Both the position numbers and the translations under genes were made by a program. The notes below the pieces were generated by a model. That model saw only the letters and a list, made by a program, of their open reading frames with translations, was not told the origin of the DNA and ran no database searches. 64,000 nt of DNA from the NCBI RefSeq assembly GCF_947623445.1, contig NC_135240.1, positions 24,428,001 to 24,492,000 on the forward strand, written 5' to 3'. This DNA comes from Clavelina lepadiformis. Its lineage: Eukaryota; Chordata; Ascidiacea; Aplousobranchia; Clavelinidae. This document shows, piece after piece, positions 34,319 through 48,580 of this stretch (position 1 is the stretch's first letter; every line of letters begins with the position of its first letter).

Positions 34319-37300
34319 ATGACTGTGCTGCAATCAAATGCAGTCTACAAATGGCTTGATGATCAACAGATTAAAGTTCCCAGGGATTGGTTAGATGCTT
34401 GCATAGAATGGATTAAATGTGAAAATCCTGTATGTATACTTATAAAAGCATTTACATTGTGGCTAAATTATGGTTTTCATACGTTTTTACCTGTCTGATA
34501 CTTATATTGCCGAGTATACACCGAACATACAATATTACCGAATATATGGCCGGCATATACACATTTAAAGATAAACACCCAGTATAGTTACTTTTCAGTT
34601 TATCATTTATGCTCACATAAGCTGCAATGACCAACAATTGTCTGAAAACAATCATAAATAGCACACACTGAACATTCTTGACATTTAAACTCAATTTTCT
34701 TGCAAGGTTGGAAGCTTTTCAGCACCACAGCTACAAAAGCAAGTGTACCAGCAATGGCTCATGACAGATCTTAACGAACTTTCCCATTCCACATTACCAA
34801 GAGATATCTTCAATCAGAAATATACCTTAACTGGAATGTGAGCTATTGCAACAACATTCATCTTTCGACCAATAATAATCAAATGTGAACAACTAAAATC
34901 TTGTTGCAGTTGCCATTGGTTACAATTTATTATAATTATTTTGTAGCACTATCATGGTTGTATGTCTATATGAAAAAAAGTCTTGATCACAGTTTTTATG
35001 TGTTTGCTGAAAATGGAAAATTCCATGCTTTGTGGTGTTACAGGTATTGCTTGCAAGTGAATTCAGTTCTTGATGTTTCTCAGCCATTGTATGGTCAGCT
35101 GCAGCAGATGAAAAGCCTTGACAACTCTAACTCTCTTGTTTCAGCAGAAACTCAAGCAACACAAAAGGTAGGATGACTGGTTTGCGCTTAAATAATGTAA
35201 AAATATGTGTTGGCATGTTTATACCACAGAGGTAAGTGAACTACGGCCCGTGAGCTAATTCCAGCTTGCCCTGAATTTCTGTGAATCTTGCTATCTTGCT
35301 CACAGTTTGCGTTTTTTGGAAACAAAGAAAAGTAATTTACTTAACTTATAGGCCATCAGAAAGATATGTACATGCTATAATGTCAGAAATCACATTTGGA
35401 CATAAATCCAGTTTTTTCAAGCATATATTGTTAAATGAAAAGTCACTTCATGTTCTTATTTTGTAAACAAACAACTTGTGAAGGATTTTTGTTGATTTGA
35501 GTGTCCTGTGTGTAACTAACACAGACAAGAAAGGGGAAATTTTGAAATTTTTTGGTAAAAGTTGCTTTTACTGTAATGTTATGGCTACCAAGAAATAAAT
35601 TTTACTATGGAACGCAGGTACAGGATCAAGTGACATCACAAACTAATTATGACGGCATAAATTCTAGTTACTTTCCTCACCTATCAAAATTCAACACCCA
35701 ATATAGCCCTCTGTTTATAAAGTTTACCCACTTCTGATGTAGCCAATGTATAGATACGCGTCTTTTCAGTAAAATAATTTTTGCGATTGCATAAATATTA
35801 ATTATATTTTAGTACAAGGCGACATGTGTTATTTTGAATTGCAGCCATGGGAAACAAAGGCCTCAAGGATGCTTATGATGCAGCTAACTGATGGAGTTGT
35901 TGAAGTTTCGGGAATGGAATACACAAATATAACTTGTATTAATGAAAACATGTTGCCTGGCTGCAAGGTAGCTCCGTAAATTAAAGTACAAGACGTAGAC
36001 ATGCGGTAAATATATTATATAAGTTTTAAATGGTACAACAACCAATACTGGATTTGTGGCAGATTCGAGTCAAAGGACCTATAATATGCAAGCGTGGAAC
36101 TCTTCTGTTAGCTGCAAGTAATATACAATTTCTTGGTGGAGATGTAGAGAACCTTTCGATAACCAACAGCAGGGAGGCAATAGTTTGCCGAAGGCTGAGT
36201 ATGCCTCCTCCTTCACAAACTGCAGTTCAAGCAGACACATCGGTGCCTAATCCTCAGCAAAATGCGATAGATGTTGATTTGCCACAAGATTTGATAAATC
36301 AGTTGACTGATGACGATTTTGGTGATTCTGGTTATTTGACGGTTGGGGCCGCTAACTCATCCAGTAGTGCCAACAGAGCAAGATCTCAAAATGATGTTGA
36401 GCCAATTGAAATTCTTGATGATGACATGGTACAGGAAATGGAAAGAATTGAAAGTGAAAATGTCAGGCAAACTGGTCATAATTTTCTGGCATTGCGTGCA
36501 AGTTTTTACTGTATTAGTTTATCAGGTATAATTCATTTTCTTTAGGCTGCAGTGAATTATACTGGCAGAAATAATTCTCGTCACCAGACACAAGAAAAGA
36601 GAGATTCTGTTAAACAAAATATAGATCCGTGGGGAGACATGCACGATGACGATATTCTCTTGCAATCTACAACCTTAGGTTAGCACCTCACGCATATAAG
36701 TTTAAAAGCGTGACATTGTTACTAATTATTACATTTGTAGGGATGTTTTTGTATGGGTCAATTTTTCTTTCAGAGGCAATTGAAAAAACAAGTGGCTTAT
36801 CTTCAACAAAACCCAAGAAAGCTGCGTCATCATCATCTGCAAGACAAGTTTGTATAGAAGATGCATTTAAGCAAAATTTCAAACCACTGCCAAAACACTT
36901 ACAGCCTTTTGTTAGCAAGACAACGTCGTCAGGAAAAACAACAGCTATTAAGGCTGAAACACTAGATTGTAATAATTTCAAAACACCAAACAGTATGCCA
37001 TGGAATCCCGTAGCCTCCAAAACTGCGAAGAATACTTGTTCACAAAGTATACTGTCTACTTTGAAACCTTCACCCAAAATCGATAATCAAAATCCAATGA
37101 AATCTTACGAGCCGCTTAAAAAGACTGAGAGCATGTCATACTCTAGTAACGATGTGTGTCCATCACTTCTAACAAGATTAAAGAAGCAACCAAGAAGCGA
37201 ATCATCAACTTCCTCAAGTCATAACCTACCATCATTCGAGACTGTCAAGAGTTCAGCATTGAATGTTAAATCTGAGTCACGTCCAAGTTCCATGAAACCT

Positions 37301-38675
37301 TCAAGTCAAGTCATTATATATTTATGTCAAGCCAAGGTGAAGATGGAACTTCAGGTATTCTTACAAGGAAGTATACTTTGCTTAAATTCATGTTTGGAAC
37401 GTTCATGCTCGCACCTTATAGCGTTTACATTCATTTTCTGTGTATTTCTGAATTTCTTACTTTCCTTGTTATGTTTAGCCTCCTGAATTGATATTCACAG
37501 TCAAAGCATTTATCGTTACTCTTCTGTCAAAATTACATGCTAATCCCGTAGGAGGATGGACCCTTCAAGCTCGTATTTGTGATGGCACTGGTGTCCTGGA
37601 TGTGCAGTTTTCTGATGAAGTTTTAACAGACTTGATTGGTTTCTCATCAAACCAGGTATAATATGGATCCCATTAAGTTAAATAATTTTCATATTCAGAT
37701 GGTTTATACCTGAAGGCAATGTTTATTTATTGCTAGATGAACTTTGATATTGCATTGATATATCGCATATGGATTACGTATAGGGTTGGACTATCCGGAT
37801 ATCGGTTAACCGGATAACAAATGCATAACGTTGTTAGTACGTTTTTATGCCTTTATAACAAATTTTGAATTCATCTGTTTTCAGAAACGGGCGGTTTAGC
37901 GGAACAGAAGTGGTGTTTGACTCCATGTTGAACTTAATTTAAAACTTGGTTCACAGCTTTTTGTCCTCTATTCTCTACAAAGCGTTAAATGTTGAAACAA
38001 TTTGTTCTGTTATGTCACAAAAAATACACAAATCGATCAATTTCGCAAGTAGAATTATAAGTTATTCTCAAGGCATTAACACTTTATTAGATGCATTGCA
38101 TGGTGAGCACTGGGCTATTTTCTAAAGAAAGCTGTTTGAGATCTATTGCACGCTTCTGAATTTACTAAGTTTAAAAATAAATTATAATAATAGAATAAAA
38201 ATACTAAATAAACATTAAAAATTTGTGAACTTTTGGACATATATTTGTTTTTTCATGAAAAACTACGTCACACTTAAACGTGTTTACAATCAACACATTA
38301 TGTTTTACTAAAAATTAGGATAAAAGGGTTGCTTTGTCCTTACCGTCTATTATCCGGTTAGCTAAAACAGAAATATCTGAATAGTAAATACGATTGTTAT
38401 CCGAACTAACCCTAATTACGTGGTTCCTGTGTATTTATTAATCCTAAGAAACATGCCTTTAGGCTGACGACGTAAAAAGGGGATTTGGAGGAAAATTGAA
38501 ATTGGATGAACTTCGAGATGGGATGGCAAGATGTAGGGATTCCATTATAGCCATGTGCATGTTGATGAAGGTCAAATGCTCGTCGACGCAGCCAATGCCC
38601 GTCGTGCAGGAATTACATGACACTAATGTTGATTACTGGACAGGTTTAAAACAAAGACACACTGCGCGGGTTTAG
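34319..38675 (+). CDS. RMI1: RecQ-mediated genome instability protein 1
   Basis: Exons: 34319-34429, 34707-34837, 35044-35167, 35845-35967, 36063-about 36497, 36546-36678, 36774-37354, 37479-37655 and 38463-38675. The start reads KVPRDWLDACIEWI, close to the human RMI1 N-terminus. It is followed by QWLMTDL, VLDVSQPLY and the OB-fold signature PWETKASRMLMMQLTDG. The middle is a Ser/Thr-rich linker. The C-terminal exons (GGWTLQARICDGTGVLDVQF) form the second OB fold. RMI1 binds TOP3A and BLM and promotes dissolution of double Holliday junctions in the nucleus. The exon 5 donor is unclear: exon 6 needs phase 0, and the best-fitting site is a non-canonical GC at about 36498. A hAT-like MITE occupies intron 8. 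Confidence 0.92.
37781..38414. mobile_element. hAT-like non-autonomous element in RMI1 intron 8
   Basis: It starts TAGGGTTGGACTATCCGGAT and ends CCGAACTAACCCTA, and is flanked by ATTACGTA and ATTACGTG (37773-37780, 38415-38422), an 8-bp duplication with one change. Inner inverted motifs CCGGATA / TATCCGG repeat at both ends. No transposase is seen. It accounts for most of the 807-bp intron. Confidence 0.85.
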
Positions 38676-39327
38676 TCAAAACTGAGTATAATCTTTGCTG
38701 CATTGCGATTCTATCTTTCTTCCGAGTTTTTCACTAATATAAATGTTTCTTTTCTGGTATCAGTCTAGTTACAACCATACTGCCTAGTTAACTGTGAATA
38801 AGAAGCGTTAATTTAATTGCATTAAAAGTTGGTAGACCCTTTTTGACTTGTTTGTACTGCACTGGTACACGTCAAACTATTATCAACACAACATTTAAGC
38901 TTAAAACGTTTCTGGAAAATTTTATTAAAGAGCACTTTTCAGTCATAGCAGCAACATTTATATTACTGCAGTACAAATTTACGTGTTACCTTGTGCAAAC
39001 TAACAACGTGTGAGTGTAGTAGCTACATAATGCAACTTAAATATTTTTCATAACACTAAGATACATGTATAACAACTAAGTTGAAAGCACAGTCTGTAAG
39101 TGGGTAAAAAACGAGAATAAAACATCTTAGTAACAGCCAGGTTCAAATAAAAGCACATTCAAAGCAACAAAATACACCACCAACAACAAAAGACATACTG
39201 CACTAGCTAGGAATCAATTGAAACGAAGCACCTGGGTTCATTGTAGCAGCAACTACAGATAAGACAGCGTGACGAGGCGGTATTTGCATGGATCTGTTAA
39301 ACAACGGGTTTGGTCCAAGAGTCCAGG
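38676..39327. other. Convergent 3' spacer between RMI1 and PLK4
   Basis: No gene; this 650-bp stretch should hold the 3' UTRs of both flanking genes. Confidence 0.6.
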
Positions 39328-42300
39328 TCAGGTGCGTGTATGAACTGTTGAGGAACATTCTTTAGAAACTTTCACGAGCATTTCGACGATAGATGGCAAC
39401 TCGGATAACTTTGCCTTCACATAATCTGGCAAACGTGCGGATTGCCCAAACCTAGTCAATAAACCAAGATGTTACACTCATTCAAAATGTGACTGTACCA
39501 TAAAAAAATTAAACTGTTCATTTCCTTCGAATTAACTTACTTTTCTTGAACACCGTCTGGGTCAGCGTATACTACTGAAGTAGTGGAAGACTGGACCAGG
39601 ATTTGAGACTTGTCATTATACACGACCCAAATATCGCCTGTTGTAAGATGGGAGGCCCGTCCTATCCCAGGCACTTCAACAGCTTTAGCAATCTTCTGCT
39701 GGTCTGCAAGTGGCTCCAATTTTGCGAAATTCTTGGGATCTGGAGAAAAATCTCAACATAGTTTCTTGGGAAGTAAAAACGGATGAATTTTTATTTGAAT
39801 GGGACATGGCCTTGTTGAATAAAAGAGCAGGATCTTACCTCTCTTCAAAGAGGAGGAACTTTCTAACTTCCTTGTTGCCGTGACGACACTTTTGCTCCTG
39901 CTCATGGCTGTTGCATTTGAGCGAAAGGAGAGAACAGATTCTGTGAATCGGATCGGAGGAGCAGTGCTGGGTGAGGTTGTAGGCGCGATTGAGGGGGACG
40001 GTAAGCTGTCGGGAGTCCTCGGTGACTGACAGCTTTGACCCACATCATTTCGGGTGGGAGTCTGATAAACATTCTTGTTGTTATTTTCTTGATTTGCGTT
40101 TGAGGTTTCTTTGGAACTTGTTTTTGATGAACTTGTTGAAGATGATGATGAACTTGAGTTTGGTCTCCTACGTATAAACATTTTTAGTCAAAATTTCAAT
40201 TAAAACAACGGCAACTTTGAACATGGTATTACGTTTAAAGTTTCAACCTATTTCTAAAATGCACACCTGGACACAGTGATAGGAAAGTAGGAAACGGTGC
40301 CATCAGAATTTTCCTCTACAACAGAAATTGAGGATTCTATGTCCATTGATCTCTGGCGTGCACTCTGAGCATGTTCCAACATCTTCAGAATTTCTGGAGT
40401 CAGTTTTTCTAGCTCCTGTGGAGATAGATTATCCTGTAGTAGGGCCTGTGATAGCACTTTGCTGCTCAAAGTGACCAGTTTTCCGGAGATGTCAATTATC
40501 TGAGTTTTCCCTTTAGTCTGCTGAATTTTTGCGCCTAAACAAATATTCAGTGGAGTTTAAAAACTGAAAGAAAATGCACCTGGAACTTAAAACTTCATAC
40601 AAATTTTACTGTTGCACCAGGAACTTTATCTCCTTTACCATTATAGAAGCACACTTCAAGATCAGCATCTGGGTCGTTTTCCATCAGCATGCATTTGGCT
40701 GTATTTGTGAACAACGTCACTTTCGGAGTTTTAGACCGGACAAGCTGAACAAACCTGCAGTCACGAAGGTAATAAAGTTAAGGGTGTTGAAAGGTCATTT
40801 CAAAATACTGGCAGTTTATCCAAAACCACGTACCTGGCCAAATACTTGTATTTATTGCAATATTTGTCAGGTAAGTTGGTGTACGAATAAATACAAGCGT
40901 TGTCCGGAGCAACGGGTGGACGACGAGAAAGCACATGACCATTTTTGCCATCTTTGCTTTCAGGTGAAAAAATCTAACAGAAAGGACAATTATAAAAGAA
41001 ACAGTTGCAACACGTCTGCAGTTGCGAAAAATTTCAACTGACCTTGATTGTTTTCCCATTTCCAGAAACTCTCAGTACTTCAGTAACGGCATCACTGCCA
41101 GATTTGCTTGATATAATTTCGAGACAAACTTCCCCATTTTCTAAAATGCTAACCTGAAGACGACAAAAATGTTGTTAAATATAAGAATTTAAAGAAAAAC
41201 AAAATAAAAGAAGTTAAATTATTTGCAACTTAATGGAATGCTTCCAGCACTCGTACCATTGAATTTTTTGCTTTCTGCCGAATAGGCCTCAATCGGCGTG
41301 AGTCTATAGATGGAAGGTTTTTTGCTTTGCTATGTGAAGAAGAGTTAGAATGATGACTCTTATCAACAGGTCGAGAATGAGCGTGGGATGGCTATAAAGA
41401 AAATTAAAATTGATAAAACTCTCAAAGCAATTATTTGTTTATCACAGGATTATTATTGCATAATCACTGGACTCAAGAGATACAAAATGCCTGATACTGT
41501 ACCATAAAACTTTTACCTGTTTATGTCCGTTACTCTGTACCAGACTTTCTGTAGTTCGATGGGCACTTTTACTGTTATTAGAGTCAATCTTTTTTCGATG
41601 ATCCTTGTCATCGAACTTCGACGACTTTGAAAAAGTTTCACTTGGATGACAATTTTGATACTGAGAGTCACTAACTTGGGAATGTGTAGAAGAAAATGTC
41701 TTCGATTCACCTTTCGTGCGGAGGAGCGATCGACCCCTAGATTGTTCCGCAGCATATGGGTCATTGTAGCATGATGAATGCTTGCTGCTGCCACTGTCAT
41801 ATGTCCTATCAGCAGATGGTTTGCTTCTGGAGTGTGGTGGCTTTTCTTGCAAGTGCTTTGTTCTATGTGATGACGCCGATCGACTTAATCTTCTGTTTGA
41901 TCCATAGTTACTTGAATCTACTGGTTCGCACTGTGATATATTTTGCATTGATGAAGAACGATTTATACCATTTTCTGGATGATTGCGATCAAGTCGTTCA
42001 TCACAACGATAATGTTCTTTATCCAGGTAACGATTATGTCTCTGCTCCAAGTCTTCGACCCAATTTTCCTTGCAAGTTCTTGAAGGTGGAGGAACATCTC
42101 GCACAGGAGGAGACGGTGGATGTCTGGGCCTGTTTGATGTGCTGTGAGATGAGGATTTGTAACATCCGGGTTCGTACTTTGCTTCATAAGGTTGAAAACT
42201 TCCACCTGGTGGGTAGAATAAGTCATCTGGACGCATGGTCGACGCATCTGGATATCGAGAGGAGTAATGTGTATCGTCGCACCCAGTGGAGTCAGTAGAT

Positions 42301-45300
42301 GCAGTGTATCTTGTCCCGTATGGTCTAGAGCTCCCGGTTGAATCACTATCTATAGAGTTGTACGGATTGCGTCCTGAACGGATGTAAGAGCCACCCTGAT
42401 CTCTTCGCTTGTGAGTGCTTGCGTGGTATTCATGGCGACTATTCCTAAAGGAGGGTTTAGAAGGAAGCAAAGTCGAAACTTCTGCAGGAGAATCACCTCT
42501 ATGCCGTGAAGATGAAGATTTTGATCTATCTTTTTGGCGTTTCTCTTCCCGACTGGAATGATGTCGACGAGAGTGTCCAGTGTTATCAGCAATATTTTGT
42601 CTCCACATAGGTGGACGATTGCCGGGCATGTCTTGGGTTCGAGATGCCCACAGTCCATCGTTTTCATCTTTATAGTCCATTGAATTCACTTTACACATTT
42701 TACTGCGATCTTTAACATGTGCGTTGTCTACTCTGTGATCTGCTTTACGATTGTAAGTATCATTAAATGAGGTACCAGGATCAACATCTGGCACTGTTTC
42801 CAGTTTACTTGGAGGTAAGGCAACCACGGGACGTGTTCGTGGCGGTAATCTGGACACTGCAGTATCTGCTGTGTTAGTTGATCCATTCACTGACTGCTGG
42901 TGACATGTATTATGCAGCGTTCCCTGCCTGCTGTAGTTGTTGGTAGAATTTGTGGTCATTGTAGCATGGCCACTGTCTACTGACCTTTCCCTATGCGCAC
43001 CCTTCCAAGTTTCTGGCCTCTGTAAATTGGGAATGTAATCTTAAATTGCTCCAGACTAGCTTTAACAACATAAGGTTGACAGAGATCTTTACAAGAGTAA
43101 AATTTCCGAAGTTACCATGAAGGGATGTTCTAACACGGCAGATAAAGTGATCCTCTCTCTTGGATCTTTTTGGAGCATGTCCTGGATAAGATCTCTCGCT
43201 TCATTTGAAACGTGTTCAGGGATTTTGTAACTTCCGAGAACAACCTTGTTCAATGTGCTCTTCACAGCGTCGGTCTGAAGTAAGGAGAATTTCGTTACAT
43301 GACGTATGATGGCCGAAACTTTATTGAGTTAACTTAAAATTTTAGTTTAGTTATTAGAAAAGTGGATTATTTGCTTGACAGAACTCATGGACAAAATTAC
43401 TTTTAAAAAAATGAATAAAAACATGAAGCATTCACATAACTTAGCATTCTACACTTGCAGCCATATAAGCTATACAAAACATGTTTCATTATACTTACAT
43501 CAAATGGTGGGGTTCCTACCAAAAACGTGTAGAGCATACAACCTAATGACCAGACATCAGATTCTAATCCATGCGCACTTCTCGTTGCTATTTCGCTACA
43601 AATGCATTAAAACTTTGCTGAAAACTCTTGACGATTTAAAGCAAAACTTCTAAAATTACTTAATATATACAAATAAAACAAAACTTGATGGCACAATCTT
43701 TTTTGAGCATTGTTAATTATATATACACATTATACACCTCCCTGAGTAATTTACTTATGTATTTTTTTTAACGGCGCTCAATAAAAGCATACAGCACTGT
43801 TATACATCATGAAATATCTTGCAACAACACTGGTCTTGAAACATACTTCCTCAACGAACTCTTGCAATACCTCAATACCCTTGTTGAAAACTTAAGGGTT
43901 CGAATAAAAACTGACCGCAAAGTGAACAACGTCATTAAACACGGCGAGAGACTACGTAATACCTATGTAACAGACGGCTTTGTTCGATAACAATGCCCCG
44001 AAATGCCATCCCTATCGCAAAAAAAACGGTAAAGCATTGTTTTAGCTAACCCTGCCCAAGCATGCACGACCTGTAACAAGTTACTGGACGCTTAACGAGT
44101 CTGTAGTAAAACGTGATACCAACAATCACTTGATAACGTAAACATAAGACAAAACAGACAAACTACAGTAGAACCGTATTACAGGCGGGCTATAGTAGAG
44201 ACTTTTTCATTTCAATAACAAGGCCACCGCTAACCACGATCACGTCATTTACAGACAAAGTAGAGCTGCGGTGAAACTAGAGTTCGCGGTTGTTTTTATT
44301 TTTATTTACAAAATTACCGACCGGTTCGACACCAAATCACATTTAGCGGGATTTCTGTCCATCAGTGACGATTACGTAACAAATTTCGATCCACGAACAG
44401 TAAGTGTGCCGAATTTTTTATTCGGTATTCAAACTCCAGCCGTTTAAACCGCAAAGCGAAAAAGCAAACGGAGTCGCCATTTGCGATAAAATCTAACGCA
44501 AACAGGACATTTAATTAACGAGGTACTTTAATATTACCGGTAGTGAGCTTTATGTGAGTTAACACAAAGAGTAACATAACCACAAAAAATCATTGTTTGA
44601 ACAGGGTCAGTTATATGAGGAATAACGTTCAAATAATTGTTGAAGTATATAAAACGGTTTAACTATTTGCTAACTGGGGTTGGGCACTCCAAAAACATAA
44701 GGGGCGGTCGTTCTTCACATATATCGAGGAATTTAACCGTCAAAGTGAAGCGTTCCAACGATATTTGTGTTAATAAATAGTGATATTTGATCCGATTAAT
44801 GATATTATGCAACTACGCTTTCAGAAAGTTATTATTTTCGCATTTTCAATCAAAAGTATAGATATATCATATACTTCTATACAGTTAAACGTTTTACATG
44901 ATTTTCGTTGTATAATACAGTTTGAAATACGATTTCAATTATATAATTTCGTTTAATTTTAAATTATTCAAATGCTTATTTTCGAGCCATCGGGACGGTA
45001 AACAACAACATCATCAAAACATTATAAACGTTTAAAGTCGCTATACGTAGACTAAAAATATTTGTATTAACAACTGTCCATAAAGAATACAAAAACTTTG
45101 CGACGAGTTGTGTAAAAAAGAGATTTGTTTTAATAACATTTAAACCGTTAAAGATTCCATCAACACGTGCTTGGGGTAGTCTGAGAAAATTTAAAAACAT
45201 GATTTAGACAAGCCCAGACCAAACAAGGTATCGCCCGGTAGACTTCATTGTATAACTAATCTCAGCAATCTTCGCTTGGAAGTGATGTAAGTCGAATCTA

Positions 45301-46994
45301 ACATCGTTCGTTGTGGAGAAAGAGAGATGACGTAACAAAAAGCTAACATCAAAAAGAAGAGAAAGGGGATGAAAGAAGGCGATATCCCTTGGCAATGGTT
45401 AACTATACGGCAAACTACAGCGCTGTCTAGCAGCAAAAAAAATTGCGGGTTCGTGTTCGGGCAGGTCCGGGGCCACAACTAACGGCGTCAAATATTTCCA
45501 TTAAAGAACGGGTGGTGATTTAAACCTCATCAACCGTCGATGACGTTGGGTGATATCATCCATTTAATTTGTTTTAAATTTTAAAAACAATTCAATAATC
45601 TGTAACATAGCGTAGGATGAAGGACAATGGAAATACAAAATCGACTTTTGTGTATCACGAGAATAATAAGTTTTCAACTTGATACGTTTATTGCAAGAAA
45701 ATTTGGTAACTAAAAACATAAAAAAAAACTATACATATTTTCACATAATGCACGCAGAAAATTACTCTTGGCGCATAATGCACTTGCACCCACATAATCC
45801 TGGGGACGGGCTCAGGCGTAAAACCAAAGTGTGGTTCAAGCAAATAAATGACCAACGGTCGCACATATTTTAATGAAAAACTTTGACAAATGGCCATCTC
45901 CCTGTCACTTTATGGAGTGTTTGCATTATTACAAAGCTAACAAAAGGTAGGGTCTGACTTGAGGGTACCTAGAGCGCAGAGGTTTTATTATTTTGCTTAC
46001 GTCATTATAAGGGTCGTGAATATCCGACCGTTGCGCTTTGCGTAAACAAACCGCAAAACTTTAAATCCATTCAAGGTAATGTATTACGGAAATATTCGGT
46101 TAACAGTCTTCGTATTGACTTGATGTATAAAACTAGGCTAGTAAATGCTTCCAATATTTCGTTTACAAGAAATATGTCAAAAAGGCTTTCCTAAGTGATA
46201 GGTAAAAGTAATGTTTACATCATGGTGATAACTACTACGTTTCGTTTTGCAACAAAATTGCAACAATTTTCCTAATAAAGCAATCAACTTACGGAGAAAT
46301 GAAATTCGGGGTGCCACACATAGTAAAGTGTTTATCGGTTGGAAGCGCCAGTCTGGTGGCCAGTCCGAAGTCGGCGATTTTTATGTGGCAGGTGTCATCC
46401 AAGAGCATGTTTGCAAGAGTCAAGTCACGATGCAGTATGCCGTGAGCATGTAGGTACAACATGCCCTCGACGATCTGGGTCAAAAATTCTCTTACTGAAA
46501 AACAAAACTGTTGTTTAGGAAATGACTCCTTTTAGGGAATTAACTATTTTGTACTGCAGAAATATTTTTTTTAAATTAAACTTTAACCTGAATCTCACGT
46601 TCTTCATTCAATGAAACAGAAATTTAATTGCAAAGGTACCAAAAATACCTTGGTTTTCTGACAGAACGTTTCCTTGAGTTTTCAAAAACCGATTCAACTC
46701 TCCTTTGAGACATAATTCTACGACCAGGTAGACGTGGTCTGAGTCCTCAAAACAGTGAAAAAGCTCCAAAACGGAAGGATGTTTTAATTGAGCATGGATC
46801 TCCACTTCACTTCGGACTCTTGAGACCATGCCGGACTTCCTCATACTTCGCTTGTCAATCATTTTTATGGCAATATCACGACCAGACCTCCTGCATTTTG
46901 CACGATACACGCATGCAAAGGCACCTCGCCCTATCAAATTCAAGACCTCATAATCTGCGATGCTGCCTCCAAAGTTGGGAGCAGTGGAACACAT
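39328..46994 (-). CDS. PLK4: Polo-like kinase 4, centriole duplication kinase
   Basis: Thirteen exons on the minus strand: 46649-46994, 46293-46494, 43499-43595, 43116-43274, 41517-43019, 41257-41391, 41043-41153, 40834-40973, 40639-40754, 40267-40534, 39839-40167, 39541-39739 and 39328-39451. All phases agree, for 1,242 residues against 970 in human. The kinase has [26 protein letters not shown] and DFGLAT. VDSGHAT follows the kinase, matching the DSG phosphodegron used by SCF-betaTrCP. A long Ser-rich exon 5 precedes the cryptic polo boxes ([21 protein letters not shown]), and polo box 3 ends with LPDYVKAKL. The chosen ATG gives MCSTAPNF; an upstream ATG (MPHKIAK) is possible, and an acceptor near 47066 suggests a 5' UTR intron. 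Intron 2 (43596-46292) has no recognised gene. PLK4 triggers new centriole assembly. Confidence 0.94.
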
Positions 46995-48273
46995 CTTTGC
47001 AATCTTATGAGGCATGCCAAGAAGAAAGTTTGCAATATGTGAAAGCTGATGAAACTCAAAGTTACCTGAAAATTTCAACGTATAAGAGTAACTATCTGAC
47101 ATTGGATAAAAGTTAATAATTTTGGTACTGATATTGTGGTACGTATTGTATCACAGTGAAATCACAATAAGTTATTTTCACCAATTAACTTTCAATTACT
47201 TAATCCTTGCAATGAAAATCAAGATAGCACAGATCCTGGCAGGAATTTAAAAATTTAAATTAATTTAATTAAAGTCCTTGATAAATATCCTAAATCATCT
47301 GTTACAGGTAATGGAATGAATATACCAAAGGCAATTGGGCCTGATAACAATGCTTTGATCATCTTGAAAACTCAAGTTTTTAAAACACTTCTTGTTCCAA
47401 GGAGTTATGTGTATATAGGCATTTTACAGTATTCAAATTGAATATGATGAATATATATTCTCAAAAGAATGTAAATAACTTAGAAATACCACTTTAATTC
47501 AACAGATTTTATTAAACACATAAAAGTGGTAGGCCTACTATATTTCCTTTAAAAATTGACAATTCTAATTTGACAAATTTATGAACATACCTATATTCCA
47601 GTTACTCCCTGTGACAAACTTTACAAACTTAGATAGCCACATATCACATTTTTCTCTTCATAGTTTTTAAACAACACTAACAGCAACTATTATAATACAC
47701 AACCTAATACCATATATGAAAATATGTCAAAATATCATCTAAGACAAAATATATTGCCCACACCTAATTTGTATCATATATATTGTGTGTTAAAATCAAG
47801 TGCATCACTAGTGATGCTTTATCAATAGTTGTTAGAAGTATCATATTTGTTAAATAGCCTATTTTGATTTAAGACTATATTTTTTGTCATGTTTGAAGGA
47901 TGTTTGATTTGCATATATTTCCTACTTTTAGTTCATTTTTTTAACATTTCCAACATTTTATTAAGCAAGTGAACTGGCTAATTAGTTTCCTTGCTTCCGT
48001 ATGTATGGTTATGACCTAAAATGATTAAATTAGACCTCAACTACAACAACAAAGTAAAACAAACACCAAGAAAACCACATTCTATCAAAGGTATGATAAT
48101 GTAAAATAAAATTAGACCAAATTCAATTCGTTTAGCTTACAAACAAAACAAATGATATGTATTTGATTAATTTTCTGGCATCTGTAGATTAGCTGTTTAG
48201 GCTTATATTCTACATTAAAGCATTACTTAAGCTTGGCGCAAATTTTGGCATTATTTTAATTGGCATATTTATC
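46995..48273. other. PLK4 upstream and intergenic sequence
   Basis: Very AT-rich with no gene seen; PLK4 5' UTR and promoter must lie near 47000-47200. Confidence 0.5.
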
Positions 48274-48580
48274 CAGCGCACTAAAAGCAAACTTTCCAAT
48301 TAGGGCACAACTCAACTAGAAAGTATGGCAGTTTTTGATGGGAACTTATGGGTGCAAAGCCGTGAATATTGGCGTGATGGTGTACACTGGATTTTAAATT
48401 CGTTTCTTTTCAATTCTCAACTCAATTCTTTGTTTACTTATTATAAATTGGGGTTCAGACGACTAGTTTTTCTTTGTTAATTTATAATTAATCAGCTTGA
48501 AGATAAAAAAGTTTGGCACGCACATTGATGAACCGTATCTGTGCAGATGCCACACTTTCTACTATGAGTGCACAATACAC
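48274..48580. repeat. Interspersed repeat family A, copy 1
   Basis: Shares ordered blocks with 56902-57150: AGAAAGTATGG, TTGGCGTGATGG, ACATTGATGAA and TGCCACA. The ends carry CAGYGCA / AGTGCA-like motifs in inverse orientation. No coding capacity. Spacing differs by small indels. Confidence 0.7.

Noticed and set aside
40574-41041. 155-codon plus-strand frame
   Set aside because: Antisense to PLK4 polo-box exons, which match the human protein closely.
41756-42346. Other-frame open frames over PLK4 exon 5
   Set aside because: They lie inside the long PLK4 exon, which joins its neighbours in phase; these frames do not.
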